In this document: piece after piece, positions 52,349-60,698 of the stretch | Layout: the number at the start of each line of letters is the position of its first letter | Numbering within the stretch: the stretch's first letter is position 1 | NCBI RefSeq assembly: GCF_018449515.1 | Contig: NZ_JAAVUQ010000005.1 | Location: 1 to 64,000, forward strand | Length of the DNA: 64,000 nt | Source of the DNA: Caballeronia sp. dw_19 | GTDB taxonomy: Bacteria > Pseudomonadota > Gammaproteobacteria > Burkholderiales > Burkholderiaceae | Reading direction: 5' to 3' | Position numbers and translations under genes: made by a program | Notes under the pieces: generated by a model | Databases searched by the model: none | The model's input: the letters and a program-made list of their open reading frames with translations, nothing else | What the model was told of the DNA's origin: nothing

Positions 52349-54031
52349 ATGACTTCGAGCAACACCCATAGCCCGCTGGACTCCATCGCTGCACTGGCAC
52401 TCGGCGAAGACACACCCGCCGCGCCGGCAGCATCTGTTTCACCCGCTATCCCCGCCCCCATTTCTTCAGTTGCGCCTGTCGCCGCTGCTATCGCTGTGCA
52501 GACCGGCCCGAGCTTCGAATCGCTCGGCCTGTCGCCCGAGATCATCGTTGCGCTGACCGCTTCTGGCTATCAAGTGCCGACGCCGGTTCAGCAGCGCGCG
52601 ATTCCCGCAGCGCTCGCCGGCCGCGACTTGCTGGTTTCCAGCCCGACCGGTTCGGGCAAGACCGCAGCATTCATGCTGCCGGCTATCGAACGTTTCTCGC
52701 AGCTCGAAAAAGCCAAGGCTTCCGCTCCGCGTGAGCCGCATGACCCGAACGCACGCCCGGCCCGCCGCACCCAGCCGGTCGCTCGTCCGACCATGCTGGT
52801 TCTGACGCCGACCCGCGAACTCGCCATGCAGGTTACCGCTGCCGCGACCACGTACGGCAAGCACCTGCGCCGGTTGCGCACGGTCAGCATTCTCGGCGGT
52901 GTTGCGTATGGCCAGCAATTGATGTTGCTCGCGAAGAACCCGGAAATCCTGGTTGCTACGCCGGGCCGTCTGCTAGACCATCTGGAACGCGGCCGTATTG
53001 ACCTGTCGCAACTCCAAATCCTCGTGCTCGACGAAGCCGACCGCATGCTGGACATGGGTTTCATCGACGATATCGAAACCATTGTTGCCGCTACGCCGGC
53101 CACGCGTCAGACGCTGCTGTTCTCGGCAACCATCGACGGCAAGATCAGCTCGCTGACCGGCCGCCTGTTGAAGAACCCGGAACGCATCGAGATCATCCAA
53201 AAGCTCGAAGCGCAGAACAACATTGCGCAAACCGTGCATTACGTCGATGACCGCGATCACAAGGATCGTCTGCTCGACCACCTGTTGCGCGATGCCGGCC
53301 TGGATCAGGCTATCGTTTTCACGGCAACCAAGAACGACGCTGACCAACTGGCTATCCGTTTGTCGGACGCTGGTTTTGAATCGGCTGCATTGCACGGCGA
53401 TCTGCCGCAAGGCGCGCGTAACCGCACGATTCGTGCACTGCGCGAACGCAAAGTACGCGTGCTGGTGGCAACCGATGTCGCGGCTCGCGGTATCGACATC
53501 CCGGGCATCACGCACGTATTCAACTACGATCTGCCGAAGTTCGCGGAAGACTACGTTCACCGTATCGGCCGTACGGGCCGTGCTGGCCGCACGGGTACGG
53601 CAATCAGCCTCGTGCATCACGCAGAGCAAGGCGCGCTCAAGCGCATCGAGCGTTTCGTGCGTGTGCCGCTGAATGTGAGCGTGATCGCTGGCTTTGAACC
53701 GCGTCGCTCGGCTCCGGCCGGCGGTGGCGGTGGTCGTCCTGGCTTTGGCGGCCGTGGCCGTCCGGGCGGCGGTGGCGCTGGTGCGGGTGGTGCAGGTCGT
53801 CGCTTTGGTAACGGCGGTGCTGGCAACGGCGGCTCGGCTAAGCCGGGCGGCTGGGGCAACAAGCCGGCAAGCGCCGGTGGTGCTCGCGATTCGCGCGATG
53901 GTGGTTCACGTGACGGCTATCGTAGCGGCGGTGGATCGCGTGACGGTGGTTCGGGCTTTGGCGGCGGTTCGCGTGACGGCTATGCAGCACGTCGCAATGA
54001 CGGCCCGCGCGCTCCGCGTCGTGGCAGCTAA
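52349..54031 (+). CDS. DEAD-box ATP-dependent RNA helicase (RhlE-like)
   Basis: 560 aa from ATG 52349, preceded by AAGGA. Ala/Pro-rich N-terminus (about 1-52), then Q motif FESLGLSPEIIVALTASGYQ, motif I SPTGSGKTAAF (98-108), II DEAD (228-231), III SAT (259-261), and a C-terminal half with VLVATDVAARGIDIPG and HRIGRTGRAGRTG. The tail from about 452 is Gly/Arg-rich with SRDG repeats, an RNA-binding disordered region. RhlE is the nearest match by layout, but CsdA or RhlB roles cannot be excluded. Confidence 0.93.
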   Translation: MTSSNTHSPLDSIAALALGEDTPAAPAASVSPAIPAPISSVAPVAAAIAVQTGPSFESLGLSPEIIVALTASGYQVPTPVQQRAIPAALAGRDLLVSSPTGSGKTAAFMLPAIERFSQLEKAKASAPREPHDPNARPARRTQPVARPTMLVLTPTRELAMQVTAAATTYGKHLRRLRTVSILGGVAYGQQLMLLAKNPEILVATPGRLLDHLERGRIDLSQLQILVLDEADRMLDMGFIDDIETIVAATPATRQTLLFSATIDGKISSLTGRLLKNPERIEIIQKLEAQNNIAQTVHYVDDRDHKDRLLDHLLRDAGLDQAIVFTATKNDADQLAIRLSDAGFESAALHGDLPQGARNRTIRALRERKVRVLVATDVAARGIDIPGITHVFNYDLPKFAEDYVHRIGRTGRAGRTGTAISLVHHAEQGALKRIERFVRVPLNVSVIAGFEPRRSAPAGGGGGRPGFGGRGRPGGGGAGAGGAGRRFGNGGAGNGGSAKPGGWGNKPASAGGARDSRDGGSRDGYRSGGGSRDGGSGFGGGSRDGYAARRNDGPRAPRRGS

Positions 54032-54080
54032 GTCGTAATCAGTGCGGCGCGCGCTTCTTGCGTGTGCCGGCAAAAAGAAA

Positions 54081-54108
54081 ACCGATGCCTCGTGCGTCGG
54101 TTTTTTTT
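54081..54108 (+). terminator. Intrinsic terminator of the DEAD-box helicase gene
   Basis: Stem accgatgc (54081-54088) with gcgtcggt (54094-54101), one T-G pair, 5-base loop, and an eight-T run. Confidence 0.85.
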
Positions 54109-54145
54109 CGTTCACGCCCTGAATTTCACAATGCGGAAAGACCTT

Positions 54146-54177
54146 TTGTGCCACGAAATTGTTGGTGCATGGCACAA
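54146..54177. promoter_or_regulatory. 8-bp dyad ttgtgcca-N16-tggcacaa upstream of aceA
   Basis: Perfect arms at 54146-54153 and 54170-54177. Spacing of arm centres is about 24 bp, suitable for a dimeric regulator or a hairpin. Confidence 0.55.
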
Positions 54178-54230
54178 GTATTCACATCCCAACATGGGAA
54201 AGATCATTTTATATTGTGAAATATAAATAC

Positions 54231-54243
54231 TAATATATTGATT
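54231..54243 (-). promoter_or_regulatory. Consensus IHF-like site upstream of aceA
   Basis: Read on the minus strand, aatcaatatatta fits WATCAANNNNTTR exactly, in an AT-rich context (54205-54265). Confidence 0.5.
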
Positions 54244-54308
54244 TAAAACGATAATTTTTATTAGAAAACTTCGCTAAACGACTGGCTCCCCTATCTTCCT
54301 TTCCCTAG

Positions 54309-54324
54309 ACTCTTATATAAGAGT
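54309..54324. promoter_or_regulatory. Perfect 16-bp palindrome upstream of aceA
   Basis: actcttatataagagt, symmetrical over its full length, centred about 88 bp before the aceA ATG. A likely operator, overlapping a TATA-like -10 (tatata). The regulator is not identified. Confidence 0.65.
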
Positions 54325-54404
54325 TGAGCAACAAGAAGCACAAAGACTGCTCAACCGGACGACCATCCATTAGTCATTAGTCAGGTAATCAAAGGAGAAA
54401 CGCC

Positions 54405-55709
54405 ATGTCGCGCCAACAACAAGCTCAGGAACTTCAAAAGCAATGGGACACGGATTCGCGCTGGAAGGGCATCAAGCGCAGCTACACCGCCGACGACGTC
54501 GTGCGGCTGCGCGGTTCGGTGCCAGTCGAGCACACGTTGGCGAAACGCGGCGCGGAAAAACTGTGGGCATCGATTCATGAAGAGCCGTTCGTCAATGCAC
54601 TCGGCGCGCTGACCGGTAATCAGGCCATGCAACAGGTCAAGGCCGGTTTGAAGGCGATCTACTTGTCCGGTTGGCAAGTGGCGGGCGACGCGAACGTTGC
54701 CGGCGAGATGTATCCGGACCAGTCGCTGTATCCGGCGAATTCGGTGCCACTGGTAGTCAAGCGCATCAACAATACGCTGTCGCGCGCCGATCAGATCCAG
54801 TGGTCGGAAGGCAAGAATCCCGGCGATGAAGGCTATCTCGACTTCTTCCAGCCAATCGTGGCCGACGCTGAAGCCGGTTTCGGCGGCGTGCTGAACGCGT
54901 TCGAACTGATGAAGGCGATGATCGAAGCCGGCGCTGCGGGCGTGCACTTCGAGGATCAGCTGGCATCGGTGAAAAAATGCGGGCACATGGGGGGCAAGGT
55001 GCTCGTGCCGACGCGCGAAAACATCGCGAAACTCACGGCTGCGCGTCTCGCGGCTGACGTTTCCGGTACGCGAACCATCCTGCTCGCCCGCACCGATGCG
55101 GAAGCGGCGGATCTGGTGACATCGGATGTCGATGAAAACGACCGGCCGTTCCTGACCGGCGAGCGCACCGTGGAAGGTTTCTTCCGCACGAAGCCGGGCC
55201 TGGAACAAGCCGTGTCGCGTGGCCTCGCCTACGCGCCGTATGCCGACATGATCTGGTGCGAAACCGGCAAGCCGGACCTGGCGTACGCGAAGAAGTTTGC
55301 TGAAGCGATTCATCGTGAATTCCCGGGCAAGCTGCTCTCGTATAACTGCTCGCCGTCGTTCAACTGGAAGAAGAACCTGGACGACGCGACTATCGCCAAA
55401 TTCCAGAAAGAGCTTGGCGCGATGGGTTACAAGTTCCAGTTCATCACGCTGGCCGGTTTCCATGCGCTGAATTACTCGATGTTCAACCTCGCCCACGGCT
55501 ATGCACGCAATCAGATGAGCGCATTCGTCGAGATGCAGGAAGCGGAATTCGCGGCGGCTGAGAAGGGTTTCACTGCAGTAAAGCATCAGCGTGAAGTGGG
55601 AACGGGCTACTTCGATGCAGTGACGCAGGCGGTTGAAAAAGACGCATCGACGACCGCGTTGCACGGCTCGACCGAAGATGAACAGTTTTTCGAGAAGAAA
55701 GTCGCCTGA
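54405..55709 (+). CDS. aceA: Isocitrate lyase
   Basis: First enzyme of the glyoxylate shunt: isocitrate to glyoxylate and succinate. 434 aa, typical bacterial size. Catalytic Cys192 is in [21 protein letters not shown]-like segment (ADAEAGFGG), RTDAEAADL and [13 protein letters not shown] are further signatures. AAAGGAG ribosome site. Works with AceB, which lies 5 kb downstream. Confidence 0.98.
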   Translation: MSRQQQAQELQKQWDTDSRWKGIKRSYTADDVVRLRGSVPVEHTLAKRGAEKLWASIHEEPFVNALGALTGNQAMQQVKAGLKAIYLSGWQVAGDANVAGEMYPDQSLYPANSVPLVVKRINNTLSRADQIQWSEGKNPGDEGYLDFFQPIVADAEAGFGGVLNAFELMKAMIEAGAAGVHFEDQLASVKKCGHMGGKVLVPTRENIAKLTAARLAADVSGTRTILLARTDAEAADLVTSDVDENDRPFLTGERTVEGFFRTKPGLEQAVSRGLAYAPYADMIWCETGKPDLAYAKKFAEAIHREFPGKLLSYNCSPSFNWKKNLDDATIAKFQKELGAMGYKFQFITLAGFHALNYSMFNLAHGYARNQMSAFVEMQEAEFAAAEKGFTAVKHQREVGTGYFDAVTQAVEKDASTTALHGSTEDEQFFEKKVA

Positions 55710-55735
55710 TAAACCTAGGCTGCTTTAGGCATCTG

Positions 55736-55770
55736 AAGGGCATACGGCCACAAGCCGTATGCCCTTTTTA
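55736..55770 (+). terminator. Terminator of aceA
   Basis: 13-bp perfect stem aagggcatacggc / gccgtatgccctt (55736-55748, 55754-55766), 5-base loop, then T-run to 55769. It sits between the convergent aceA and the hydrolase gene. Confidence 0.88.
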
Positions 55771-55782
55771 CGTTGATGCGAG

Positions 55783-56583
55783 TCAGCCGGCGGTAGTAAC
55801 AGCAGGCGTCCGGAAACTGCCAAGAATTTCGCTCAACTCCGCCGCGAAAATGCCGGGCTGCAAAGCGAAGGCTACGTGATTGCCCGACATCTCCACGCAC
55901 GGACAGCCCAACTGCTCGGCCATCGCCCGCGCCGTCTGCACGTAAAAAGCATCGCCGCTGGCTCGACCGACGGCAGTCACCACCGGCACGCCACCGCGAC
56001 GCACGCGATCGAGATCGGGAACATAACGACTGATGCTCAAAAATTCATGGGCCATGAAATGCTCCATGTTGCCGCCTTGATCCGCGGGCGCTTCTGCCGT
56101 CTTATCCATGCCGACGAATGAGCCCATGAATTTCTTCATGGCCGGCCCGGCCCCTTGAGCGACGAACGTTTCGCGTACGTCTTTCATGAAGGCCGAATGC
56201 TGTGCGGCATCGGGCAGGATGCCGGTGATGGGCGGTTCGTGCGCGACCAGTGCCTTGACCACGTCCGGGTGATCTTCCGTGAGTTTGATCGCGATATTCG
56301 CGCCGGCGCTGTTGCCGAACACGTAGGCCGGCCCCGCGTCCATCGTGCGGATCAATGCCGCCGCATCCCGGGCTTGCTGCGCCAGATCCAGATCGACTGT
56401 CATGTCGCCGGTGCTGCGGAAATTTGCGCGCCGGTCGTATCTGACCACGGTGTGTGAGCTGGCCATCAGGGCGGATAGCGTGACATAACGGCGGCTGTCG
56501 CCATTGCCACCGACGATCAAAAGCAACAAGGGTCCTTGACCTTCGCAGTCATAGGCTATGTCCGCGCCTTCGGTGTGCACCAC
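55783..56583 (-). CDS. Alpha/beta-fold hydrolase
   Basis: 266 aa, GTG start. Nucleophile elbow GNSAGAN with Ser92 (91-93), oxyanion region LLIVGGNGDS, catalytic His in SGNHVAFALQPG near the C-terminus. Cytosolic; substrate unknown. Pairs with the SnoaL-like gene upstream (75 bp) on the same strand, and both are divergent from a LysR regulator, so a small catabolic or detoxification unit is likely. Confidence 0.88.
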   Translation of the reverse strand: MVHTEGADIAYDCEGQGPLLLLIVGGNGDSRRYVTLSALMASSHTVVRYDRRANFRSTGDMTVDLDLAQQARDAAALIRTMDAGPAYVFGNSAGANIAIKLTEDHPDVVKALVAHEPPITGILPDAAQHSAFMKDVRETFVAQGAGPAMKKFMGSFVGMDKTAEAPADQGGNMEHFMAHEFLSISRYVPDLDRVRRGGVPVVTAVGRASGDAFYVQTARAMAEQLGCPCVEMSGNHVAFALQPGIFAAELSEILGSFRTPAVTTAG

Positions 56584-56658
56584 GCCTGATTTTTTTATTG
56601 ATTAAAACTCCTAATTAATTGATTCAATTTGGTGTGTGCCTTGTGGACGTCGAGTTCG

Positions 56659-57234
56659 TCAGCCAAGCAGCCAGGCCTGCCCTTCTTCCTTCATGGTTCG
56701 CTCGAGTTCGCTGCCTTTCGTTGCAAACGTCTTGTGCACCGGGAAGCCGCTTACCTCCAGCAAGTAAGCAAGCGGTGCGTATTCACGCGGATATCGTTCA
56801 ACCCGCTCAGTGTCGATGTCGACCACGCCGCGCGGAAAAGTGAATGAGCCCATGTCATACACGCTTTGACGCTTCACGATCTTCCAGACGCCGTTGCGCT
56901 TTTCGACACGATCGTAAAAACGGTTGTGCGAGCTGCAGCCGAGGCCAAGCCGAACGTTCTCGCCGACAATAATCGCGTTAGTTTCCACGATGGCCTTATC
57001 GCCTTGAAAACTCACCACCGGTCCCGCGACGAAATGCTTGGTGCGAAGGTCGGACGCGCCCATTCGTATCGAGCCATCGACAAAGTCGCTGAAGAGACCT
57101 TCGAACCACGTGATCTCGATAGTGCCGTCGGGATGAAACAGATCGCGCAAGCTGTCCCACTGCGCGAGATCGCGATGAATCCAGCCGGTCATCAAATCTG
57201 CAATGCTGAGTCGGTCATCCAAATACGTTTGCAT
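56659..57234 (-). CDS. SnoaL-like (NTF2-fold) protein
   Basis: 191 aa from ATG 57234 with AAGGAA upstream. The N-terminal 135 residues have the NTF2-like pattern (DRLSIADLMTGWIHRDLAQW, DLFHPDGTIEITWF, HNRFYDRVEKRNGVWKIVKR) seen in SnoaL-like hydratases, isomerases and dehalogenases. About 50 C-terminal residues are an extension of unclear role. Substrate unknown. Confidence 0.82.
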   Translation of the reverse strand: MQTYLDDRLSIADLMTGWIHRDLAQWDSLRDLFHPDGTIEITWFEGLFSDFVDGSIRMGASDLRTKHFVAGPVVSFQGDKAIVETNAIIVGENVRLGLGCSSHNRFYDRVEKRNGVWKIVKRQSVYDMGSFTFPRGVVDIDTERVERYPREYAPLAYLLEVSGFPVHKTFATKGSELERTMKEEGQAWLLG

Positions 57235-57237
57235 CAC

Positions 57238-57406
57238 CAGTTCCTTTTCATTTCAACCAATGGCCGCGTTTGGCGACCATTCGAATGCGTTCAATGTTGT
57301 TCAATATCCAGCCGATGAACAGCAGTGTCGCGCCAGTCATCTATAAAGTGAAATAGATTGATATGATCGATTAATCAGTTTAAGTGATCGTGGAGCTGGA
57401 ACGGAC
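57238..57406. promoter_or_regulatory. Divergent LysR-SnoaL control region
   Basis: AT-rich, with atatgatcgattaatcag near 57361-57378 holding T-N(n)-A type symmetry and an 8-bp palindrome (gattaatc). A LysR-type operator here is inference from layout. Confidence 0.4.
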
Positions 57407-58279
57407 TTGCGTCACCTGCGCTATTTCGTCGCCGTCGCGGAGGAAAGGCACTTCGGCCGCGCGGCACAGCGTCTGCATATCGTGCAACCCGCTTTGAGCA
57501 TGCAGATTCGCGCGCTGGAAGAAGATCTGGGCGGCCCCCTGTTCGTCCGTACCAGCCGGAACGTGGAGTTGACCGAAGCGGGCGCTCTCCTGCTGATCGA
57601 AGCGCGACGAACGCTTGCTCAGGCGGAACGTGCCAAGAGCGTCGTCCAGCGCTCGCTGCGAGGCGAAATCGGCAGTGTCAAGGTGGGCTTTGCGGGCAAC
57701 GCCGTCCTGACTGGCAAGCTGGCGGACAATTTGCGCGTTTTTCATCGCAGCTATCCGGAAGCTCAACTGCAAGTCATCGAAATGGCGCCGCATTTGCAGG
57801 GCGAAGCGATCCTCGCAGGCCATCTTGATGTGGGATACAGCCCGAGCCTCGACTCCATTTCCGATCCCCGGCTTGTCACCGAAAAGATCGGCGCGTGGCC
57901 GTTTATGGTGGCCATGGCGGCCGACCATCCGCTGGCAAAAAAGAAACGTGTGTCCATCAAGTCACTGGCAACTGAAACGCTCATCCTGTATGCCGTTGGC
58001 GACGACGCGTTTCCGGTGCTGCAACAGCAAGTGATTAAAGCGACGAACGTCGTGCATCGCGTTTCCAGCACGTTGAGCGTGCTCGCACTGGCGGCGGCCG
58101 GGTTGGGTGTCGCGCTGGTGCCCGCGCCGATAGATCAGGTCACGATCCCGAACCTGATCTATCGGCCGATCGTAGAGACGGGGATGTCGGCGGATCTGCT
58201 GCTGTTCAGCCGTGCCAATGAAACCGGCGGCGCAGTGCTCGCTTTTCTGGCGTTGGCGCGTGACACCCGGCAAGCGTGA
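57407..58279 (+). CDS. LysR-family transcriptional regulator
   Basis: 290 aa, TTG start with GGA upstream. N-terminal winged HTH (HFGRAAQRLHIVQPALSMQI), then a substrate-binding domain. Divergent from the SnoaL/hydrolase pair over a 170-bp AT-rich gap with gattaatc at 57369-57376, so it most likely controls that pair. No ligand can be inferred. Confidence 0.93.
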   Translation: MRHLRYFVAVAEERHFGRAAQRLHIVQPALSMQIRALEEDLGGPLFVRTSRNVELTEAGALLLIEARRTLAQAERAKSVVQRSLRGEIGSVKVGFAGNAVLTGKLADNLRVFHRSYPEAQLQVIEMAPHLQGEAILAGHLDVGYSPSLDSISDPRLVTEKIGAWPFMVAMAADHPLAKKKRVSIKSLATETLILYAVGDDAFPVLQQQVIKATNVVHRVSSTLSVLALAAAGLGVALVPAPIDQVTIPNLIYRPIVETGMSADLLLFSRANETGGAVLAFLALARDTRQA

Positions 58280-58305
58280 TTAGCTCGGATCGGAACGGCT
58301 GCCCT

Positions 58306-58740
58306 TCACCGATAAACAATCACCGGAATCTTCGTGTGGGTCAGCACCCGTTGAGTCTCGCTGCCGATCAGCAAACTCCCCAATCCCCTCCTCCCGTGCG
58401 ACGCCATGAAAATCACATCGCAACCATCCCGCTCTGCAACATCGATAATGCCGATATAAGGCGCGGACTCAACGCTCGTGACGGAACTGCAGGAAACGCC
58501 GACGGCGGCAGCGGCCTTTTCGACAGCGCCAAGATGCTCGCGAGCCTCGCGCTCGCCGCGCTCATGAAAATCACTGGGCGGCTCGACGGCGACATCGGCG
58601 AAAGGTGAATACGGATACAGCGGCAAACACGCATAGGCCGTAATCCGCGCACCCACCGACTGGGCAAGATCGATCGCCCCATCAATAGCTTTCTGCGAAA
58701 GGACCGATCCATCCGTCGGAACCAGAATGTGCTTGAACAT
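58306..58740 (-). CDS. Universal stress protein (UspA family)
   Basis: 144 aa from ATG 58740, AAGGAG upstream. FKHILVPTDGSVLSQKAIDG at the N-terminus, and the ATP-binding motif G-2x-G-9x-G-(S/T) as ASHGRRGLGSLLIGSETQRV. Thus an ATP-binding Usp. Convergent with the LysR gene; 72 bp after the next minus-strand LysR gene. Confidence 0.95.
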   Translation of the reverse strand: MFKHILVPTDGSVLSQKAIDGAIDLAQSVGARITAYACLPLYPYSPFADVAVEPPSDFHERGEREAREHLGAVEKAAAAVGVSCSSVTSVESAPYIGIIDVAERDGCDVIFMASHGRRGLGSLLIGSETQRVLTHTKIPVIVYR

Positions 58741-58812
58741 GGTCGACTCCTTGGGCAGTGGCCATCGTGCACTTTCATTGTAGTAACTGGATCGGGGCAA
58801 GCGGCCCGCAAT

Positions 58813-59715
58813 TCAGCCCCAATATCCTGGCGCACCGAACGTATGTTTCAGCAAATCGAGAAACAGACGCACTCGTAGCGGCAAATGCCGGCGCTGGGGA
58901 AACACGGCGTGAATCCCGATAGGCGGTGCGGCGAAAGCATCGAGCACGCTGATAAGCCGCCCTTGGGCGATGTCATCGCCAACTTCCCACCATGAGCGCC
59001 ACGCCAGCCCATATCCTGCTAGACACCACTCATGCAGCACGGCGCCGTCCGAGCATTCCATAGTGCCGGAAACACGCATCTGAACGACCTTGCCGTCTTT
59101 CTGAAACACCCAGCCGCGCTGCTGATTCGAGTTCGCCCCAAGCGGCAGGCAATTGTGCTGTGCGAGCGCGTCGAGATCGGCGGGCGCGCCGCGCTCGCGC
59201 AAATAGTCCGGTGACGCCACGCAAACCCGGCGGTTCTCGCCCAGCTTCAACGAAACCAGCGACGAATCCGGCAACTCGCCAAGCCGCACGGCGCAATCGA
59301 AACCTTCGTTGACCAGATCGACCATCCGGTCCGTCAGGTCGAGCGTGATCGATACATCCGGATGCATCGAGGTAAAAACGGGGACGAGCGCGGCAACGTG
59401 GCGCCTGCCGAAACCCGCTGGCGCCGACACCCGCAGATGCCCGCTCGCCTTCACGCCACCCGCCGACACGCTCGCCTCCGCGCTCTGCATGTCATGAATC
59501 ACCCGCTGGCAATCCTCCAGAAATGCCGATCCTTCAAAGGTGAGCGTCAGCCGGCGCGTGGTGCGCACGAGCAGCTTTACGCCAAGCCGCTCTTCCAGTG
59601 CGTCCAGCCGCCGTCCAATCACAGCCGGCGCAACGCCTTCGGCTAGTGCTGCGGCGGACAGGCTTCCCTTCGCGACGACCGCCACGAACGTTTCTATTTG
59701 CTTGAAGCGGTCCAT
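58813..59715 (-). CDS. LysR-family transcriptional regulator
   Basis: 300 aa. N-terminal HTH (AVVAKGSLSAAALAEGVAPA), then a periplasmic-binding-like effector domain with HLRVSAPAGFGRRHVAALVP. The type is close to the DNA-binding style of small LysR activators of dehalogenase or quinone genes. Divergent from the haloacid dehalogenase-type gene, its probable target. Confidence 0.93.
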   Translation of the reverse strand: MDRFKQIETFVAVVAKGSLSAAALAEGVAPAVIGRRLDALEERLGVKLLVRTTRRLTLTFEGSAFLEDCQRVIHDMQSAEASVSAGGVKASGHLRVSAPAGFGRRHVAALVPVFTSMHPDVSITLDLTDRMVDLVNEGFDCAVRLGELPDSSLVSLKLGENRRVCVASPDYLRERGAPADLDALAQHNCLPLGANSNQQRGWVFQKDGKVVQMRVSGTMECSDGAVLHEWCLAGYGLAWRSWWEVGDDIAQGRLISVLDAFAAPPIGIHAVFPQRRHLPLRVRLFLDLLKHTFGAPGYWG

Positions 59716-59859
59716 ATGCGTGCGTTTGTTCGTTTATTCAAATGACAGGGCGCCCAGATTAGGCGTGAAAAAGTCAAAGATCAAGTGATCTGGATGCATC
59801 TTCCGGTCGTTCCAACGCACTAATAGAATGGTTGGAGACCTACTTACGGAGCGCCGGCC

Positions 59860-60639
59860 ATGTCACCGACATCGATTTCGCCTCCTCGTGCCGTCATCTT
59901 CGATGCCTACGGCACGCTGTTCGACGTGCACTCGGTCGTGGCGGCTGCCGAGCAGTTATTCCCCGGCCACGGCGACGCGCTTTCGCAGTTGTGGCGCCAA
60001 AAGCAGATCGAATACACGCAGCTACGCACGCTATCGGACCCCGCCGGCGCCCGATACGAGCCGTTCTGGGCGATCACGCTCGACGCGCTGCGCTACGCCG
60101 CCACGCGCCTGATGCTCGACCATGCGCTCACTCCGGCTGCGGAAAAGCGCCTGATGGACGAATACGCCTGCCTTGCGGCGTTTCCAGACACCGTCACCGC
60201 GCTGAAAACGCTACGCAAACGCCCGGATTTGAAACTCGCGATTCTGTCGAACGGCAATCCGCAGATGCTCGACATCGCGGTGAAAAGCGCCGGCATGTCG
60301 GGTCTCTTCGATCACGTCCTCTCAGTTGACGCCGTGCGGGCCTACAAACCCGCCCATGCCGCGTATGCACTCGGAACGCAGGCGATCGGCGTGGCGGCCT
60401 CGGAAATCGTGTTTGTATCGTCGAATGGCTGGGACGTGACGGGCGCAACGTGGTTCGGCTACACCACTTTCTGGCTCAACCGCATGGCGATGCCTGCCGA
60501 ACAACTCGGCGTCCTGCCACGCGGCACCGGACGCGATATGACCGATCTGCTTGCTTTCATCGATGCAGACTGCCCCCGGCATCAGCACGCGGCGCCATTC
60601 GATCTTTCAAAGCGCATGCCCCGCAGTCCCACCCACTAA
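59860..60639 (+). CDS. Haloacid dehalogenase, type II (HAD)
   Basis: 259 aa, GGAG before the ATG. Nucleophile Asp15 in VIFDAYGTLFDVHSVV, motif II ILSNGNPQML, motif III Lys in VRAYKPAHAAY and the type II signature SSNGWDVTGATWFGYTTFWL are all as in L-2-haloacid dehalogenases. It could hydrolyse haloacids or another acyl halide-like substrate. 60 bp upstream of aceB, so its product could enter the glyoxylate route (glycolate or glyoxylate from haloacetates). Confidence 0.9.
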   Translation: MSPTSISPPRAVIFDAYGTLFDVHSVVAAAEQLFPGHGDALSQLWRQKQIEYTQLRTLSDPAGARYEPFWAITLDALRYAATRLMLDHALTPAAEKRLMDEYACLAAFPDTVTALKTLRKRPDLKLAILSNGNPQMLDIAVKSAGMSGLFDHVLSVDAVRAYKPAHAAYALGTQAIGVAASEIVFVSSNGWDVTGATWFGYTTFWLNRMAMPAEQLGVLPRGTGRDMTDLLAFIDADCPRHQHAAPFDLSKRMPRSPTH

Positions 60640-60698
60640 CCGATTCACTGATTCAACCAGCACGCAAAACCGTCTGACCGACCAAGGAGATGTAGAAC

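Larger units (their letters stand above)
54032..54404. other. AT-rich aceA control region
   Basis: After the terminator, 54110-54404 is unusually AT-rich for this genome and contains four dyad or protein-site-like elements (8-bp dyad 54146-54177, tccca/tggga dyad, IHF-like site 54231-54243, 16-bp palindrome 54309-54324). No reading frame. Confidence 0.7.

Noticed and set aside
54170-54186. Sigma-54-like promoter (tggcac ... ttca) upstream of aceA
   Set aside because: The -12 element lacks GC at the required place (CA instead), and the IHF-like site lies downstream rather than upstream of it.
54381-55664. 427-residue frame antisense to aceA
   Set aside because: aceA has a full isocitrate lyase sequence, a ribosome site and a terminator; the antisense frame has no family features.
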